Counted from the stretch's first letter, positions 1 to 9,355 are shown. The stretch is DNA of 64,000 nucleotides from Methylobacterium tardum (GCF_023546765.1 NZ_CP097484.1:5504501-5568500); one strand, 5' to 3'. Notes: generated by a model from the sequence alone, not told the origin. Translations and numbers: made by a program.

Positions 1-240
1 CTGCGTCGCAGCTACAATTACTCCCGCGGGCTGACCACGGCCGGGCAGCTCGATATGGGCCTGCTGTTCGTCTGCTATCAGGCCGACCTCGCGGCCGGCT
101 TCATCACCGTCCAGAACCGCCTCTCCGGCGAGGGCCTCGAGGAGTACATCCGCCCGGTCGGCGGCGGCTACTTCTTCGCCCTGCCGGGGGTCGCGGGGCC
201 CGAGAGCTTCCTGGGGGAGGGGCTGCTCGCCGCCGTGTAG
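1..240 (+). CDS. efeB: Dyp-type heme peroxidase EfeB, C-terminal end (partial)
   Basis: The frame is open from base 1 to the TAG at 238-240 and gives the last 79 residues of a protein whose start lies outside the window. The stretch YNYSRGL followed by [13 protein letters not shown] and [10 protein letters not shown] is the usual C-terminus of Dyp-type peroxidases of the EfeB/deferrochelatase group, where it forms part of the heme-distal beta-barrel domain. EfeB proteins are exported by the Tat system and work in the periplasm with EfeU and EfeO in iron uptake. The heme-ligand histidine and the signal peptide are outside the window, and efeU/efeO cannot be checked, so the symbol rests on the C-terminal match alone. 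Confidence 0.8.
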   Translation: MRRSYNYSRGLTTAGQLDMGLLFVCYQADLAAGFITVQNRLSGEGLEEYIRPVGGGYFFALPGVAGPESFLGEGLLAAV

Positions 241-679
241 GCTGATCGCGTCCCGATCCGCGTGGACTTGGCCGCCCGGGGTTGGTCCTGCGCACCGTCA
301 TCCCGGGGCCGCGCAGCGGAGCCCGGGATCCAAAGCCGCCGACGCGCCAATGCCTTGCTCCGTCGGTGGTTCTGGATTCCGGGCGCGCCTGCGGCGCCCC
401 GGAATGACGGCATGGCCGGCAGCCCAAGCGAATTCCTGATCGAGGGACGCGATCTCGATCCTGGCGCGCCGCCGGGGAACGCGGTTCGATGCCGCGAGGC
501 GGGCGGGCCGCGGATCGACGGAACCTGTCACCACACCCCATCCCTCAAGAACCGCCGCGCCCGCGGCCTTGCGCAATCCGGAAGCCGACGCCTACAAGTT
601 TGCCGGCTCAAGCTCGGCCTGGATCGAGCGGCAACACGGCGGAGCGGCCTAAGGCCTTGCTCCGCATGGAGGAAACCGC
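241..679. other. Intergenic region between efeB and phnD
   Basis: No convincing gene is present in these 439 bases. Open frames here read through Arg/Pro-rich sequence with no family resemblance. The stretch holds the palindromic repeat at 295-410 and, at its end, the ribosome binding site GGAGGAA (668-674) for phnD. A single CTGTCA half-site near 525 resembles half a Pho box, but no second half follows at the right spacing. Confidence 0.5.
295..410. repeat. Dispersed palindromic repeat, copy 1
   Basis: The element begins CCGTCATCCCGGGGC and ends GCCCCGGAATGACGG, so its two ends are imperfect inverted repeats and the whole 116 bases could fold into a long hairpin. Its left half, with GGGGCCGCGCAGCGGAGCCC followed by a GGATCC-type junction, recurs almost unchanged at 13625-13665, and the internal GGTTCTGGATT also recurs. 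It lies between genes and contains no reading frame. It resembles the REP/RPE-type intergenic palindromes of Rhizobiales genomes; the family name is not known from the sequence alone. Confidence 0.75.
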
Positions 680-1702
680 GTGACAATCGCCCGATACGGT
701 GCCGCCCTGGCGCTGCTCTGGGGACTGGGTTCGGTGTCGCCCGCCAAGGCCGACGACTGCCCCAATCGCGGCCAGCTCGACGACGCGTACTGCGACGCCA
801 ACAAGGACCTCGTCGCCGATGTGCCGGCGAAGACCCGCGATCCCAGCGTCATCGTGTTCGCCTACACACCGGTCGAGGATCCCGCGGTCTACGAGAATTC
901 CTTCAAGCCGTTCACCACCTATCTGAGCCAGTGCACGGGCAAGCGGGTCGTCTACTACCCCGTCCAGTCGAACTCGGCCGAGATCGAGGCGATGCGCTCC
1001 GGCCGGCTCACGGTGGCGGGCTTCTCGACGGGCCCGCTCGGCTTCGCCGTCAACATGGCCGGCGCGATCCCGTTCGCCGCCAAGGGCACCGAGAAGGGCG
1101 CCGAGGGCTACAACCTCATCGTCGTGGTGAAGGCGAACAGCCCGTACAAGACGCTCACCGACCTCAAGGGCAAGCGGGTCGCCCACACCGCCCCGTCATC
1201 GAATTCCGGCAATCTCGCCCCCAAGGCGCTGTTCCCCGAGCAGGGCCTGAAGCCGGGCGAGGATTACAAGCTCATCTACTCCGGCGGCCACGACAAGTCG
1301 GCGCTGGGCGTCGGCACCGGCGATTACGACGCGGCGCCGGTGGCCTCCGACGTATTCTACCGGATGGTCGCCCGCGGCACGATCAAGGGCGACGATTACC
1401 GGGTGATCTACACGAGCGAGAAGTTCCCGACCTCGGGCTTCGCCTACGCCCACGACCTCAAGCCGGAACTCGCCGAGAAGCTGAAGCAGTGCTTCTACGA
1501 TTTCCGCTTCCCGCCCGACATGGTGAAGGATTTCGAGGGCGACGACCGCTTCGCGCCGATCACCTACCTCAAGGACTGGGCGATCGTCCGCAAGGTCGCG
1601 GAGGAATCGGGCACGCCCTACAACAAGACCGCCTACGAGCGGGAGGCCGCCCGCGAGGCCGAGGCGGCGCGCAAGAAGGCCGACGGCACGGGCAAGCCGT
1701 GA
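680..1702 (+). CDS. phnD: Phosphonate/phosphite-type ABC transporter substrate-binding protein
   Basis: This is the periplasmic binding protein of a phosphonate-type importer. It is 340 residues long, and starts at GTG 680 behind GGAGGAA. A signal peptide covers about residues 1-24 (hydrophobic ALALLWGLG, cleavage near AKA-DD). The PhnD family signature is clear: an FAYTP strand, [22 protein letters not shown] and the ligand loop [13 protein letters not shown]. The last 25 residues are a charged Ala/Glu/Lys tail. Its stop overlaps the start of phnC by GTGA, so the four transporter genes are translationally coupled. The ligand may be a phosphonate, phosphite or phosphate ester; no C-P lyase or ptxD gene is nearby to decide. 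Confidence 0.9.
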   Translation: MTIARYGAALALLWGLGSVSPAKADDCPNRGQLDDAYCDANKDLVADVPAKTRDPSVIVFAYTPVEDPAVYENSFKPFTTYLSQCTGKRVVYYPVQSNSAEIEAMRSGRLTVAGFSTGPLGFAVNMAGAIPFAAKGTEKGAEGYNLIVVVKANSPYKTLTDLKGKRVAHTAPSSNSGNLAPKALFPEQGLKPGEDYKLIYSGGHDKSALGVGTGDYDAAPVASDVFYRMVARGTIKGDDYRVIYTSEKFPTSGFAYAHDLKPELAEKLKQCFYDFRFPPDMVKDFEGDDRFAPITYLKDWAIVRKVAEESGTPYNKTAYEREAAREAEAARKKADGTGKP

Positions 1703-2520
1703 CCGCGGGAACCGCGCTGCGCGGGCCCACCGCCGGGCCGGACGCGGGCGTCCGGGCGGACGATCCGCGCGCCCTGGTGATCCGTGGGCTCACCAAGGAG
1801 TACCGGCCCGGCCAGCCGGTCCTGAAGGGCATCGACCTCGTGGTGCCGGGCACCGGCCTCACCGCGATCATCGGGCCGTCGGGGACCGGCAAGAGCACCC
1901 TGATCCGCTGCATCAACCGCCTCGTGCAGCCGACGTCGGGGGAGATCCTGTTCCGCGGCGAGGATCTCGCCCAGCTCTCCGGCCGCCGCTTGCGCCAGGC
2001 GCGGCGCCGGATCGGGATGGTGTTCCAGGAATACAACCTCGTCGAACGCCTGACCGTGATGGAGAACCTGCTCTGCGGGCGCCTCGGCTACGTGCCGGTC
2101 TGGCGCGCGTGGCTGCGGCGGTTCCCCGAGGCCGACATCGCCCGGGCCTTCGACCTCCTCGACGCGGTCGGCCTCTCGGGCTTCGCCACGCGCCGGGCCG
2201 ACGCCCTCTCGGGCGGCCAGCGCCAGCGCGTCGGCATCGCCCGGGCGATCATGCAGGAGCCCGAGATCGTGCTCGCCGACGAGCCGACCTCGTCCCTCGA
2301 CCCGAAGAGCTCCGTCGAGATCATGGAGATCCTGTCGCGGCTCGCGGCCGAGCGCGGCGTGCCGGTGGTCGTCAACATCCACAACGTGGCGCTCGCCCAG
2401 CGCTTTGCCGCGCGCATCGTCGGCATGTCGGGCGGCCACGTGGTCTATGACGGGCCGCCCGACCGCCTGAGCGAGCGGGACCTGCGCGGCATCTACGGCG
2501 GCGAGAACTGGCTCGAATGA
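1699..2520 (+). CDS. phnC: Phosphonate ABC transporter ATP-binding protein
   Basis: This is the cytoplasmic ATPase of the importer, 273 residues. The Walker A motif is GPSGTGKST, the signature is [19 protein letters not shown], the Walker B region is [13 protein letters not shown] and the switch histidine lies in NIHNVALA. The Q-loop reads [19 protein letters not shown], typical of PhnC, and the insertion [20 protein letters not shown] between Q-loop and signature is also a PhnC hallmark. I place the start at GTG 1699 because it overlaps the phnD stop; the frame continues open further upstream but that part has no family resemblance. The ATGA at 2517-2520 couples it to the first permease gene. 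Confidence 0.92.
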   Translation: MTAGTALRGPTAGPDAGVRADDPRALVIRGLTKEYRPGQPVLKGIDLVVPGTGLTAIIGPSGTGKSTLIRCINRLVQPTSGEILFRGEDLAQLSGRRLRQARRRIGMVFQEYNLVERLTVMENLLCGRLGYVPVWRAWLRRFPEADIARAFDLLDAVGLSGFATRRADALSGGQRQRVGIARAIMQEPEIVLADEPTSSLDPKSSVEIMEILSRLAAERGVPVVVNIHNVALAQRFAARIVGMSGGHVVYDGPPDRLSERDLRGIYGGENWLE

Positions 2521-3323
2521 GCGCCGCCGCCGGACGACCTCCCGCGGGCGTTCCCCGCGACGCCGCGTTCCGTCCGAACTGGACGGCGCGGATCGGCTGG
2601 GCGCTCCTCGCCCTCTACGCGCTCTACGCCGCCAGCCAACTCGGCTTCGTGCCGGAGCGCCTCGCCAGCGGGCTCGGCCATGGCCGGCAGTTCCTGGCCC
2701 GCATGTTCCCGCCGAACTTCTCGCGCTGGGAGCTGATCCAGTCCGGCATCGTCGAGAGCCTGCAGATCGCCGTGATCGCCACGGTGATCGGCATCGTGAT
2801 CGCCCTGCCGATCGGCTTCCTCGCGGCGCGCAACCTGATGCCGTCCTGGGTGACGTGGCCGACGCGGGCGCTGATCGCCCTGTGCCGCTCGTTCCACCCG
2901 ATCATCGTGGCGATCCTGTTCGTGAAGGCGATCGGCTTCGGGGCGCTGGCCGGCGTGATGGCGCTGATCGTCGCCTCGGTCGGCTTCATCGCGAAGCTGT
3001 TCGCCGAGGCGATCGAGGAGATCTCCCTGAAGCAGGTCGAGGCGGTGCGGGCGACCGGCGCGGGCTTCCTGTCCACGCTGATCATGGGCGTGCAGCCGCA
3101 GGTCCTGCCGCGCTTCATCGGCTTCGCCACCTACCAGCTCGATTCCAACCTCCGGAACTCGACCATGGTGGGGATCGTGGGCGGCGGCGGCATCGGCGCG
3201 ACGCTGTTCACCGCCTATCAGCGCTTCGACTACGACGTCGTGCTGGCGATCCTGATCGTGATCGTCGCGCTGATCATGGTGGCCGAGATCGTGTCGGGCT
3301 GGGCGCGGAAGGTGTTCCAGTGA
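2517..3323 (+). CDS. phnE: Phosphonate ABC transporter permease (first PhnE)
   Basis: This is an inner-membrane permease subunit, 268 residues. There are about six membrane segments, with the first near residues 22-38 and the core starting at [19 protein letters not shown]. The cytoplasmic loop that contacts the ATPase (EAA loop) is in [17 protein letters not shown], and the PhnE-typical [16 protein letters not shown] follows. The start ATG overlaps the phnC stop. The second permease starts inside its stop codon (GTGA), so the pair probably forms a heterodimeric pore. Confidence 0.9.
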   Translation: MSAAAGRPPAGVPRDAAFRPNWTARIGWALLALYALYAASQLGFVPERLASGLGHGRQFLARMFPPNFSRWELIQSGIVESLQIAVIATVIGIVIALPIGFLAARNLMPSWVTWPTRALIALCRSFHPIIVAILFVKAIGFGALAGVMALIVASVGFIAKLFAEAIEEISLKQVEAVRATGAGFLSTLIMGVQPQVLPRFIGFATYQLDSNLRNSTMVGIVGGGGIGATLFTAYQRFDYDVVLAILIVIVALIMVAEIVSGWARKVFQ

Positions 3324-4141
3324 GCGCCGCCGCCGCGACCGTCTCCGCCGCTCCGGCCCCGCGCCGTTGGCAGCGCTTCTCCCTGGGTAAGCGCCTCGCG
3401 CGGCTCGCCTTCACGCTGTTCGCGGTGGCCGCCTTCGTGACGAGCCTGCGCACGATCGAGGTGATCCCCGAATTCCTCTACGACGCCCCCGACCAGCTCG
3501 CCGACCTGTTCGGGCGGATGTGGCCGATGGATGCCGGCTATGTCGGCCCGACGCTGCGGGCCCTGGTCGAGACGCTGCACATCGCGACGCTCGGCACGCT
3601 GATCGCGATCGGCATCGCGGTGCCGATCGGGCTGCTGGCGGCGCGGAACGTGACGCCCAGCCTGCCCCTGAACCTGCTGGCGAAGTTCGTGTTCGTGACC
3701 TCCCGCTCGGTGAATTCCCTGGTCTGGGCGCTGCTGTTCGTGGCGGTGTTCGGCCCGGGGCCGCTCGCCGGCACGCTGGCGATCGCGCTGCGCTCCGTGG
3801 GGTTCACCGGCAAGCTGTTCGCCGAGGCGCTGGAGGAGGCGAACCGCGGCTCGATCGAGGCGCTGCAGGCCGCCGGGGCCGGGCGGCTCTCGACCCTGCT
3901 GCTCGGCTACTGGCCGCAGGTGAAGCCGGCCTTCTGGTCGATCGCGCTGTTCCGCTGGGACATCAACATCCGGGAATCGGCCGTGCTCGGCCTGGTCGGC
4001 GCCGGCGGCATCGGCGTCGCGCTCGATACGGCGCTCAACCTGCTCTACTGGGATCAGGTGGCCGTGGTGCTCGCCGCCATCTTCGCCACCGTCATCGCGG
4101 CCGAGATCGTGGTCACGACCGTGAGAGCCCGCATGCTCTGA
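3320..4141 (+). CDS. phnE: Phosphonate ABC transporter permease (second PhnE)
   Basis: This is a second PhnE-type permease of 273 residues, related to the upstream one along its whole length (for example PIGLLAARN against PIGFLAARN, and the C-terminal AVLGLVGAGGIGVALDTA). The EAA-type loop is in ALEEANRGSIEALQAAGAG. The GTG start at 3320 overlaps the TGA of the first permease. Two adjacent permease genes are common in phosphonate and phosphite importers. The operon seems to end here: 129 bases and a fresh ribosome binding site separate it from the next gene. Confidence 0.9.
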   Translation: MSAAAATVSAAPAPRRWQRFSLGKRLARLAFTLFAVAAFVTSLRTIEVIPEFLYDAPDQLADLFGRMWPMDAGYVGPTLRALVETLHIATLGTLIAIGIAVPIGLLAARNVTPSLPLNLLAKFVFVTSRSVNSLVWALLFVAVFGPGPLAGTLAIALRSVGFTGKLFAEALEEANRGSIEALQAAGAGRLSTLLLGYWPQVKPAFWSIALFRWDINIRESAVLGLVGAGGIGVALDTALNLLYWDQVAVVLAAIFATVIAAEIVVTTVRARML

Positions 4142-4270
4142 GCCTCGCAGGCGACAGGTTCGGGTGGCGCGTCGATGCCCGGATCCCGCCGCGGACCGGT
4201 GCTTGACGCTGGGATGCCAGCCATGCCCTCCTGTCGGCAACAAAAAATCCGCCTCGGAGGAATGTCTGCC

Positions 4271-5485
4271 ATGACGCTGATCCGGTGCTGCGTTCTCTCG
4301 GCCGCGATCAATCTGGCCGCCCTGATCGGGCCGGCTTCCGCCGAGCCGATCCGCGTCAAGGTCGGAATCCTCAACGACATGTCCGGCGTCTACGCGGATA
4401 CCGGCGGCAAGGGCTCCGTCGTCGCCGCGCAGATGGCGGTCGAGGATTTCGCCAAGACCAACCCGGACGTGCAGGTCGAGGTCGTCTCGGCCGACCACCA
4501 GAACAAGCCCGATGTCGGGGCCGCCGTCGCCCGCCAGTGGTACGACCGCGAGGGCGTCGACGCGATCCTCGACGTGCCGACCTCCTCGGTGGCGCTGGCG
4601 GTGAGCGAGGTCACGCGCGAGAAGAACAAGGTCTTCATCGATTCGGGCGCCGGGACCACGGAGCTGACCGGCCGGCAATGCTCGCCGAACACGATCCAGT
4701 GGACCTACGACACCTACGCGCTGGCGCACGGCACGGCCGGCGCCATGCTCAAGCGCGGCGGCGACGCGTGGTACTTCCTCACCGCCGACTACGCGTTCGG
4801 CCTCTCGCTGCAGAACGAGGCCACCGCGGTGATCGACAAGGGCGGCGGGCGGGTCCTGGGCGCCGCCCGGGTCCCGTTCCCCGCCACCGACTTCTCCTCG
4901 TTCCTGCTGCAGGCCCAGGCCTCGGGGGCGAAGGTGGTGGGGCTGGCCAATGCCGGCGGCGACACGGTCAACGCGGTCAAGCAGGCGCACGAGTTCGGGC
5001 TGACCGAGAGCGGCCAGAAGCTCGCCGCGCTGCTGATCTACGCCGTCGACGTCCACGCGATCGGCCTGCAGACCGCGCAGGGGCTGGTGCTCACGGAATC
5101 GTTCTACTGGGACCTCAACCCTGGGACGCGGGCCTTCTCCGAGCGGTTCTACCCGCGCAACGGCAACAGCATGCCGACGATGAACCATGCGGGCGTCTAT
5201 GCTGGGCTGCTGCACTACCTGAAGGCGGTGGCGGCGACGAAGTCGACGGACCCGCAGACGACCATGGCCTGGATGAAGGCCAACCCGACGGACGACCCGC
5301 TGTTCGGCAAGGGCACGGTCCGGGCGGACGGGCGCAAGGTGCACCCGATGTACCTGTTCGAGGTGAAGGCGCCCTCGGAATCGAAGGGTCCGTGGGACCT
5401 CTACAAACTCCTCGACACGATCCCAGCCGAGCAGGCCTTCCGCCCCCTGGCCGAGGGGGGCTGCCCGCTCGTCGGCAAGCTGTAG
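4271..5485 (+). CDS. ABC transporter substrate-binding protein (amino-acid / urea type)
   Basis: A 404-residue periplasmic binding protein of the Leu/Ile/Val-type (periplasmic binding protein family 6). A signal peptide covers about residues 1-24 (ending GPASA-EP). The mature part opens RVKVGILNDMSGVYADTGGKG, the usual first strand and ligand loop. Of two in-frame ATGs, 4271 is preferred because GGAGG at 4256-4260 lies 10 bases before it but only one base before 4262. No permease or ATPase gene of this transporter class is in the window, so it is an orphan here. It is followed 15 bases later by a short-chain dehydrogenase gene and probably shares its transcript, suggesting a joint uptake-and-oxidation role that I cannot name. 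Confidence 0.85.
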   Translation: MTLIRCCVLSAAINLAALIGPASAEPIRVKVGILNDMSGVYADTGGKGSVVAAQMAVEDFAKTNPDVQVEVVSADHQNKPDVGAAVARQWYDREGVDAILDVPTSSVALAVSEVTREKNKVFIDSGAGTTELTGRQCSPNTIQWTYDTYALAHGTAGAMLKRGGDAWYFLTADYAFGLSLQNEATAVIDKGGGRVLGAARVPFPATDFSSFLLQAQASGAKVVGLANAGGDTVNAVKQAHEFGLTESGQKLAALLIYAVDVHAIGLQTAQGLVLTESFYWDLNPGTRAFSERFYPRNGNSMPTMNHAGVYAGLLHYLKAVAATKSTDPQTTMAWMKANPTDDPLFGKGTVRADGRKVHPMYLFEVKAPSESKGPWDLYKLLDTIPAEQAFRPLAEGGCPLVGKL

Positions 5486-5500
5486 AAACGGGAGCCCGGC

Positions 5501-6259
5501 ATGCTGCGTGACATCGGAGGACAGGTCGCCTGGGTGACGGGGGCCGGGTCCGGCATCGGACAGGCGGCTGCCCTGGCGCTGGCGAAGGCCGGGCTGCGGC
5601 TCGCGCTCACCGGACGGGGGCGCGAGGCGCTTGAGCACACCGCCGAGCTCGTGCGCGGGGCGGGCGGGGAGGCGCTGGTCGCCCCCGCCGACATGCGCGT
5701 GGCCGACGACGTCCAGCGCGCCTGGGAGGCAGTGGAGGCCGCCTACCGGCGCTGCGACCTGCTGGTGAACGCGGCGGGCCTCAACGTGCCGCAGCGGGGC
5801 TGGGACGCGATCACGCCAGCCGGCATCGACGCCGTGGTCGGCGCCAATCTCAACGGCCCGTTCTACGCGTCGCGGGCGGTGCTGCCGGCGATGCGCGCCC
5901 AGGGGAGCGGCCTGATCATCCACGTCTCCTCCTGGGCCGGCCGCTACGTCTCCAAGCTGACCGGGCCGGCCTATTCGGCGGCCAAGCACGGGCTGGTGGC
6001 GCTCTCGGAGAGCCTGAACCAGGAGGAATGCGGCCACGGCATCCGGTCCTGCTGCATCTGCCCCGGCGAGGTCGCGACGCCGCTCCTCGACAAGCGGCCG
6101 GTTCCGGTGACGGCGGAGGACAAGGGGCGGATGCTGCAGGCGGAGGATCTCGCCGAGACGATCCTGTTCGTCGCGCGCCTGCCGGCCTCCGTGTGCATCA
6201 ACGAGATCCTGATGAGCCCCACCTGGAACCGCGGCTATCTCGAGGGTGTGAAGCTCTGA
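5501..6259 (+). CDS. Short-chain dehydrogenase/reductase (SDR)
   Basis: A classical SDR of 252 residues. The NAD(P)-binding glycine motif is TGAGSGIGQ at about residues 14-22, the structural motif NAAG is near 88, the catalytic serine is in HVSSWAGRY and the catalytic Tyr-Lys pair is in AYSAAKHG. ICPGEVATP is the usual post-catalytic PG motif. A ribosome binding site GGGAG stands 7 bases before the ATG. It most likely oxidises a hydroxyl group on a small cytoplasmic metabolite; the substrate is unknown. The 15-base gap to the binding-protein gene upstream suggests one operon. Confidence 0.88.
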   Translation: MLRDIGGQVAWVTGAGSGIGQAAALALAKAGLRLALTGRGREALEHTAELVRGAGGEALVAPADMRVADDVQRAWEAVEAAYRRCDLLVNAAGLNVPQRGWDAITPAGIDAVVGANLNGPFYASRAVLPAMRAQGSGLIIHVSSWAGRYVSKLTGPAYSAAKHGLVALSESLNQEECGHGIRSCCICPGEVATPLLDKRPVPVTAEDKGRMLQAEDLAETILFVARLPASVCINEILMSPTWNRGYLEGVKL

Positions 6260-6288
6260 GCGGTCGCGATGAAGGGGCCGCGCCGGCC

Positions 6289-6909
6289 TCAGCTCAGGGG
6301 AACCTCGAAACCGCGCTGCACGGCCGGCCGGCTCATCAGGGCCTGATACCAGCGCTGCACGTGCGGATACGCATCGAGGCTGACCTGATGGCGCTCGTGC
6401 CGCCAGGCCCATCCGAGGATCGCGAAATCCGCCACCGAGAGCGGTCCCGCCACGAACGCGACCTGCGCCAGGCGACGGTCCAGGACGCCGTAGAGCCGCC
6501 GCGTCTCCTTTTGGTAGCGCTCCAGCCCGTAGGCCCGGTTCGCCGGATCGACGGTCAGGAAATGGTGGACCTGACCGGGCATCGGCCCGAAGCCGCCCAT
6601 CTGCCACATCAGCCATTCCAGCGCGGCGACGCGCTGCCGCCGGTCCTCCGGAAGGAACCGGCCGGTTTTCTCGGCGAGGTACAGCAGGATCGCGCCGGAT
6701 TCGAACACCGAGATCGGCGCGCCGTCCGGCCCGTCGGGGTCGGCGATGGCGGGGATCCGGTTGTTCGGGCTGATCGCCAGGAAGGCCGGCTCGTGCTGCG
6801 CGCCCTGGGTGATGTCCACCGGCGTGACCCGGTAGGGCAGCGCCATCTCCTCGAGGGCCACGCTGATCTTGCGACCGTTGGGCGTGTTCCAGGCGTACAG
6901 CTCGATCAT
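6289..6909 (-). CDS. Glutathione S-transferase family protein (YfcG-like)
   Basis: A 206-residue GST. The N-terminal thioredoxin fold begins MIELYAWNTPNGRKISVALEE; the TPNGRKI turn is typical of the Nu-class YfcG/YghU group, whose members bind glutathione disulfide and act as disulfide-bond reductases rather than conjugating enzymes. The cis-proline motif NRIPAI and the glutathione-binding ESGAILLYLAEKTG follow, then an all-alpha C-terminal domain. It is transcribed convergently with the SDR gene, with 29 bases between stops. The cellular substrate is unknown. Confidence 0.87.
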   Translation of the reverse strand: MIELYAWNTPNGRKISVALEEMALPYRVTPVDITQGAQHEPAFLAISPNNRIPAIADPDGPDGAPISVFESGAILLYLAEKTGRFLPEDRRQRVAALEWLMWQMGGFGPMPGQVHHFLTVDPANRAYGLERYQKETRRLYGVLDRRLAQVAFVAGPLSVADFAILGWAWRHERHQVSLDAYPHVQRWYQALMSRPAVQRGFEVPLS

Positions 6910-7033
6910 CGCGGGTGCATCCCTCAGGCGCCGGATCCTCGGTCCTGTGTACCGGCCCCCGCCGGTTCGCAGAAGCCGGGATCGTGCGGGATGCTGCCAG
7001 CTGCCCGGCTACAGGTCGCGATCCCGACCGAGC

Positions 7034-7447
7034 CTAATCGCGCAGCGGCTCCGGCTTCTGACCGTCCGGCAGGATCTCCTTGAGATGGTCGTGCACCATG
7101 TCGGCCGTGAACGGCTTGCCGATGAAGCGCGCCCCGTCGGGCATGTCGTCCGGGCCGGGCTGGACCTGACCGGACGCCACCACGATGGCGATGTGCGGCC
7201 ACTGGCGGGCCGTCTCCCGCGCGACCGCGAAGCCGTCGCGGGAGCCCGGCATCTGCACGTCGGTGAACAGCAGGACGATCAGGGCATGGTTCTGGGCGAG
7301 CAGCGCGATCGCCGTGTCGCCGTCGCTGGCCTCGAAGGTCCGGAACCCCGCATCCTCCAGCATATCCATCGCATCCATGCGGATGAGGCCGTCGTCGTCG
7401 ACGACGAGGGCGTAAGGAGTCGAAGGGGCGGGCGAGTCGGTCATCAT
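7034..7447 (-). CDS. Single-domain response regulator
   Basis: A receiver domain with no output domain, about 137 residues. The acidic pair is in ALVVDDDGLIRMDAMDML, the phosphorylated aspartate is in LLFTDVQMPG, and the signalling lysine is in FIGKPF. Single-domain regulators of this type, ending after helix 5 with a short charged tail, are abundant in Methylobacterium and often work with HWE histidine kinases. Two adjacent ATGs (7447 and 7444) are possible starts; longer in-frame starts up to 7510 add unrelated sequence. No partner kinase is adjacent. Confidence 0.82.
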   Translation of the reverse strand: MMTDSPAPSTPYALVVDDDGLIRMDAMDMLEDAGFRTFEASDGDTAIALLAQNHALIVLLFTDVQMPGSRDGFAVARETARQWPHIAIVVASGQVQPGPDDMPDGARFIGKPFTADMVHDHLKEILPDGQKPEPLRD

Positions 7448-7546
7448 CGGACAAATCCCAACCCAGATCAAAGATCCGCGCCGCGCATCGGGCGAGGTGC
7501 CGGGCGGCACGTCGGGCGGCGCAGGCGCACTGGTCCGGTGGCCGTC

Positions 7547-7924
7547 TCAGGGGTCCGCCTGCCCGTCGTACCGGGTCTGCGCGGCACCGATGGCGTCGAG
7601 ATGCTGGAAGGCCCAGGCCCCCAGCGCCTTCACCGGCTCGGCCAGGGAACGTCCCATCTCGGTCAGCTCGTAATCGACCCGGGGCGGGATCGACGGCGTG
7701 ACGGTGCGGCTCACCAGGCCGTCCCGCTCCAGGTTCCGTAAGGTCAGCGTCAGCATCCGCTGCGAGATCCCGCCGATGCTGCGCTTCAATGCGCTGAAGC
7801 GGTGCGGTCCGCGATGCAGCAGCATGATGACGAGCACGCTCCACTTGTCGCCGATACGGGACAGGACCTGCGAGACCCGGCGGCAATCCGAGGACGGCGA
7901 GACGGTCGACTCGGTCACATCCAT
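7547..7924 (-). CDS. HxlR-family transcriptional regulator
   Basis: A 125-residue winged-helix regulator. The HxlR signature is clear: [21 protein letters not shown], then [26 protein letters not shown], and [13 protein letters not shown] near the wing. HxlR proteins act as dimers and respond to electrophiles or oxidants, commonly controlling a neighbouring azoreductase or NAD(P)H-binding enzyme. It is divergent from azoR with 88 bases between starts, so it very likely controls that gene and itself. Confidence 0.9.
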   Translation of the reverse strand: MDVTESTVSPSSDCRRVSQVLSRIGDKWSVLVIMLLHRGPHRFSALKRSIGGISQRMLTLTLRNLERDGLVSRTVTPSIPPRVDYELTEMGRSLAEPVKALGAWAFQHLDAIGAAQTRYDGQADP

Positions 7925-8012
7925 GTAACCTCGGTATCAAATCTGTGCCGTCTTGCGGCGCCCAGCCAAGCTCATATCATCGCCCGGTCACAAACAGGAA
8001 CCGGGTTCCGAT
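7925..8012. promoter_or_regulatory. Divergent HxlR/azoR control region with palindrome
   Basis: This 88-base gap must hold both promoters. A perfect 13-base palindrome GGAACCGGGTTCC lies at 7997-8009, four bases before the azoR ATG and overlapping its AGGAA ribosome binding site. A weaker dyad, ACCTCGGT with flanking GTA/TAT, lies near the HxlR start at 7925-7940. Either could be the HxlR operator; the position of the first would also let RNA folding mask the azoR start. Which is used is inference. Confidence 0.45.
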
Positions 8013-8627
8013 ATGAAACTCCTGCACGTGGATAGCAGCATTCTCGGGGCCGGCTCGGTCTCGCGCGAGCTGTCGGCCCTGATCGTCCGAAGGGTGACGG
8101 CGGGCGTCGCGGCGGAGGTCACGTACCGCGACCTCGCCGAGGCGGACCTGCCGCACCTGACGCTGGCGACGCTGCCGAGCGCCCATCCCCGGGCGGCCCT
8201 GGCGGGCGCGCTCGACGCCGCCGGGCAGTCCCGGCGCGACGCCAGCGACCGGCTCCTTGAGGAGTTCCTGGCCGCCGACATCGTGGTGGTCGGGGCCCCG
8301 ATGTACAATTTCGGCATCCCCTCGCAGCTCAAGGCCTGGATCGATCGCTTGGCCGTTCCGGGCCGGACCTTCAGGTACGGCGCGGGCGGCCCGGAGGGCC
8401 TGATGCGCGGCAAGCGCGTGATCGTCGCGCTGGCTCGCGGCGGCTTCTACGGTCCGGACACCGCGATGATCTCGGCGGAGCACGCCCAGAGCTACCTGCG
8501 CGCGGTCTTCGGGTTCCTGGGCATCGCGCCCGAATTCGTGCTGGTCGAGGGTCTGGCGGCCGGCGAGCAGACCAAGACCCACGCGATGGAGGCGGCGCGC
8601 GACGCCATCGGACAGCTCGCCGCCTGA
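8013..8627 (+). CDS. azoR: FMN-dependent NADH-azoreductase
   Basis: A flavodoxin-like quinone reductase/azoreductase of 204 residues. It opens [21 protein letters not shown], the FMN phosphate loop of AzoR, followed by the isoalloxazine loop [19 protein letters not shown] and ALARGGFYG. These enzymes use NADH to reduce quinones, azo dyes and nitro compounds in the cytoplasm. The start at 8013 fits the family N-terminus exactly; the frame runs open further upstream without resemblance. Divergent from the HxlR regulator, which is the usual arrangement for an electrophile-inducible quinone reductase. Confidence 0.92.
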   Translation: MKLLHVDSSILGAGSVSRELSALIVRRVTAGVAAEVTYRDLAEADLPHLTLATLPSAHPRAALAGALDAAGQSRRDASDRLLEEFLAADIVVVGAPMYNFGIPSQLKAWIDRLAVPGRTFRYGAGGPEGLMRGKRVIVALARGGFYGPDTAMISAEHAQSYLRAVFGFLGIAPEFVLVEGLAAGEQTKTHAMEAARDAIGQLAA

Positions 8628-8754
8628 CGGGCACGCCGCTGCCGTGGACGCGGCCGGTGTGACAAACCGCACGCCGGGACCGGCCTCGTTCCCGCATGAC
8701 CCGCGCGCCGCTTCGGGACGCCGGCCAGACGCCCCGCATTCGAGAAGGTCCGCG

Positions 8755-9276
8755 ATGCCCCTGACCCTGTACGACGCCTCGATCCCGGTGTTCACGCGCG
8801 GGCTGACGATCCTGTCGACCCTGCTCGACAAGGCGGAGGCGCACGCGTCCGAGACCGGCGCGGCACCCGAAACCTATATCGAGGCGCGGCTCGCGCCCGA
8901 CATGCTGACGCTGGCCGGCCAGGTGCAGCGCGCCTCCGACACTGCGAAGTTCGGCGGCGCGCGGCTCACCGGCAGGCAGGCCCCGTCCTTCGCGGACGCG
9001 GAGACCACGTTCGACCAGTTGCGGGCGCGCTGCGCGGACACGATCGCCTATCTCGGCACGCTGCCGCCAGACGCCTTCGCGGGCCGCGAGACGCAGGCGG
9101 TCACCTTCGGCGGCGGCGCGTTCCAGCAGACGCTGTCCGCCGACCGCTACGTCCTCCAGTTCGCGCTGCCGAACTTCTTCTTCCACGTCACCACGGCCTA
9201 CGACATCCTGCGGCACAGGGGCGTCCCGGTCGGCAAGCGCGACTATCTCGGCCCCTTCGACGGGGCCTCCGCGTAG
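8755..9276 (+). CDS. DUF1993 domain-containing protein
   Basis: A 173-residue protein of the DUF1993 family. The opening LTLYDASIPVFTRGLTILSTLLDKAEAH and the ending FFFHVTTAYDILRHRGVPVGKRDYLG are family hallmarks; the fold is a four-helix bundle related to the DinB-like group, and the function is not known. The ATG at 8755 follows GAGAAGG; upstream in-frame sequence is not family-like. It lies 127 bases after azoR in the same direction and could share its transcript. Confidence 0.85.
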   Translation: MPLTLYDASIPVFTRGLTILSTLLDKAEAHASETGAAPETYIEARLAPDMLTLAGQVQRASDTAKFGGARLTGRQAPSFADAETTFDQLRARCADTIAYLGTLPPDAFAGRETQAVTFGGGAFQQTLSADRYVLQFALPNFFFHVTTAYDILRHRGVPVGKRDYLGPFDGASA

Positions 9277-9355
9277 CGCCGGCCGGATTGACCGGCCCGG
9301 TAACGGTCGAAACGACCGGGGCCGCACGCCCCGGCCCGGAATCGGCATCCGGCGC

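Noticed and set aside
520..545. Pho box upstream of phnD
   Set aside because: Only one CTGTCA half-site is present; no second half at the required spacing.
3230..6616. Long open frame on the minus strand (over 1100 codons) opposite phnE, the binding protein and the SDR
   Set aside because: It is Arg/Gly/His-rich, shows no domain, and lies opposite three well-recognised genes; GC-rich coding DNA makes such frames by chance.
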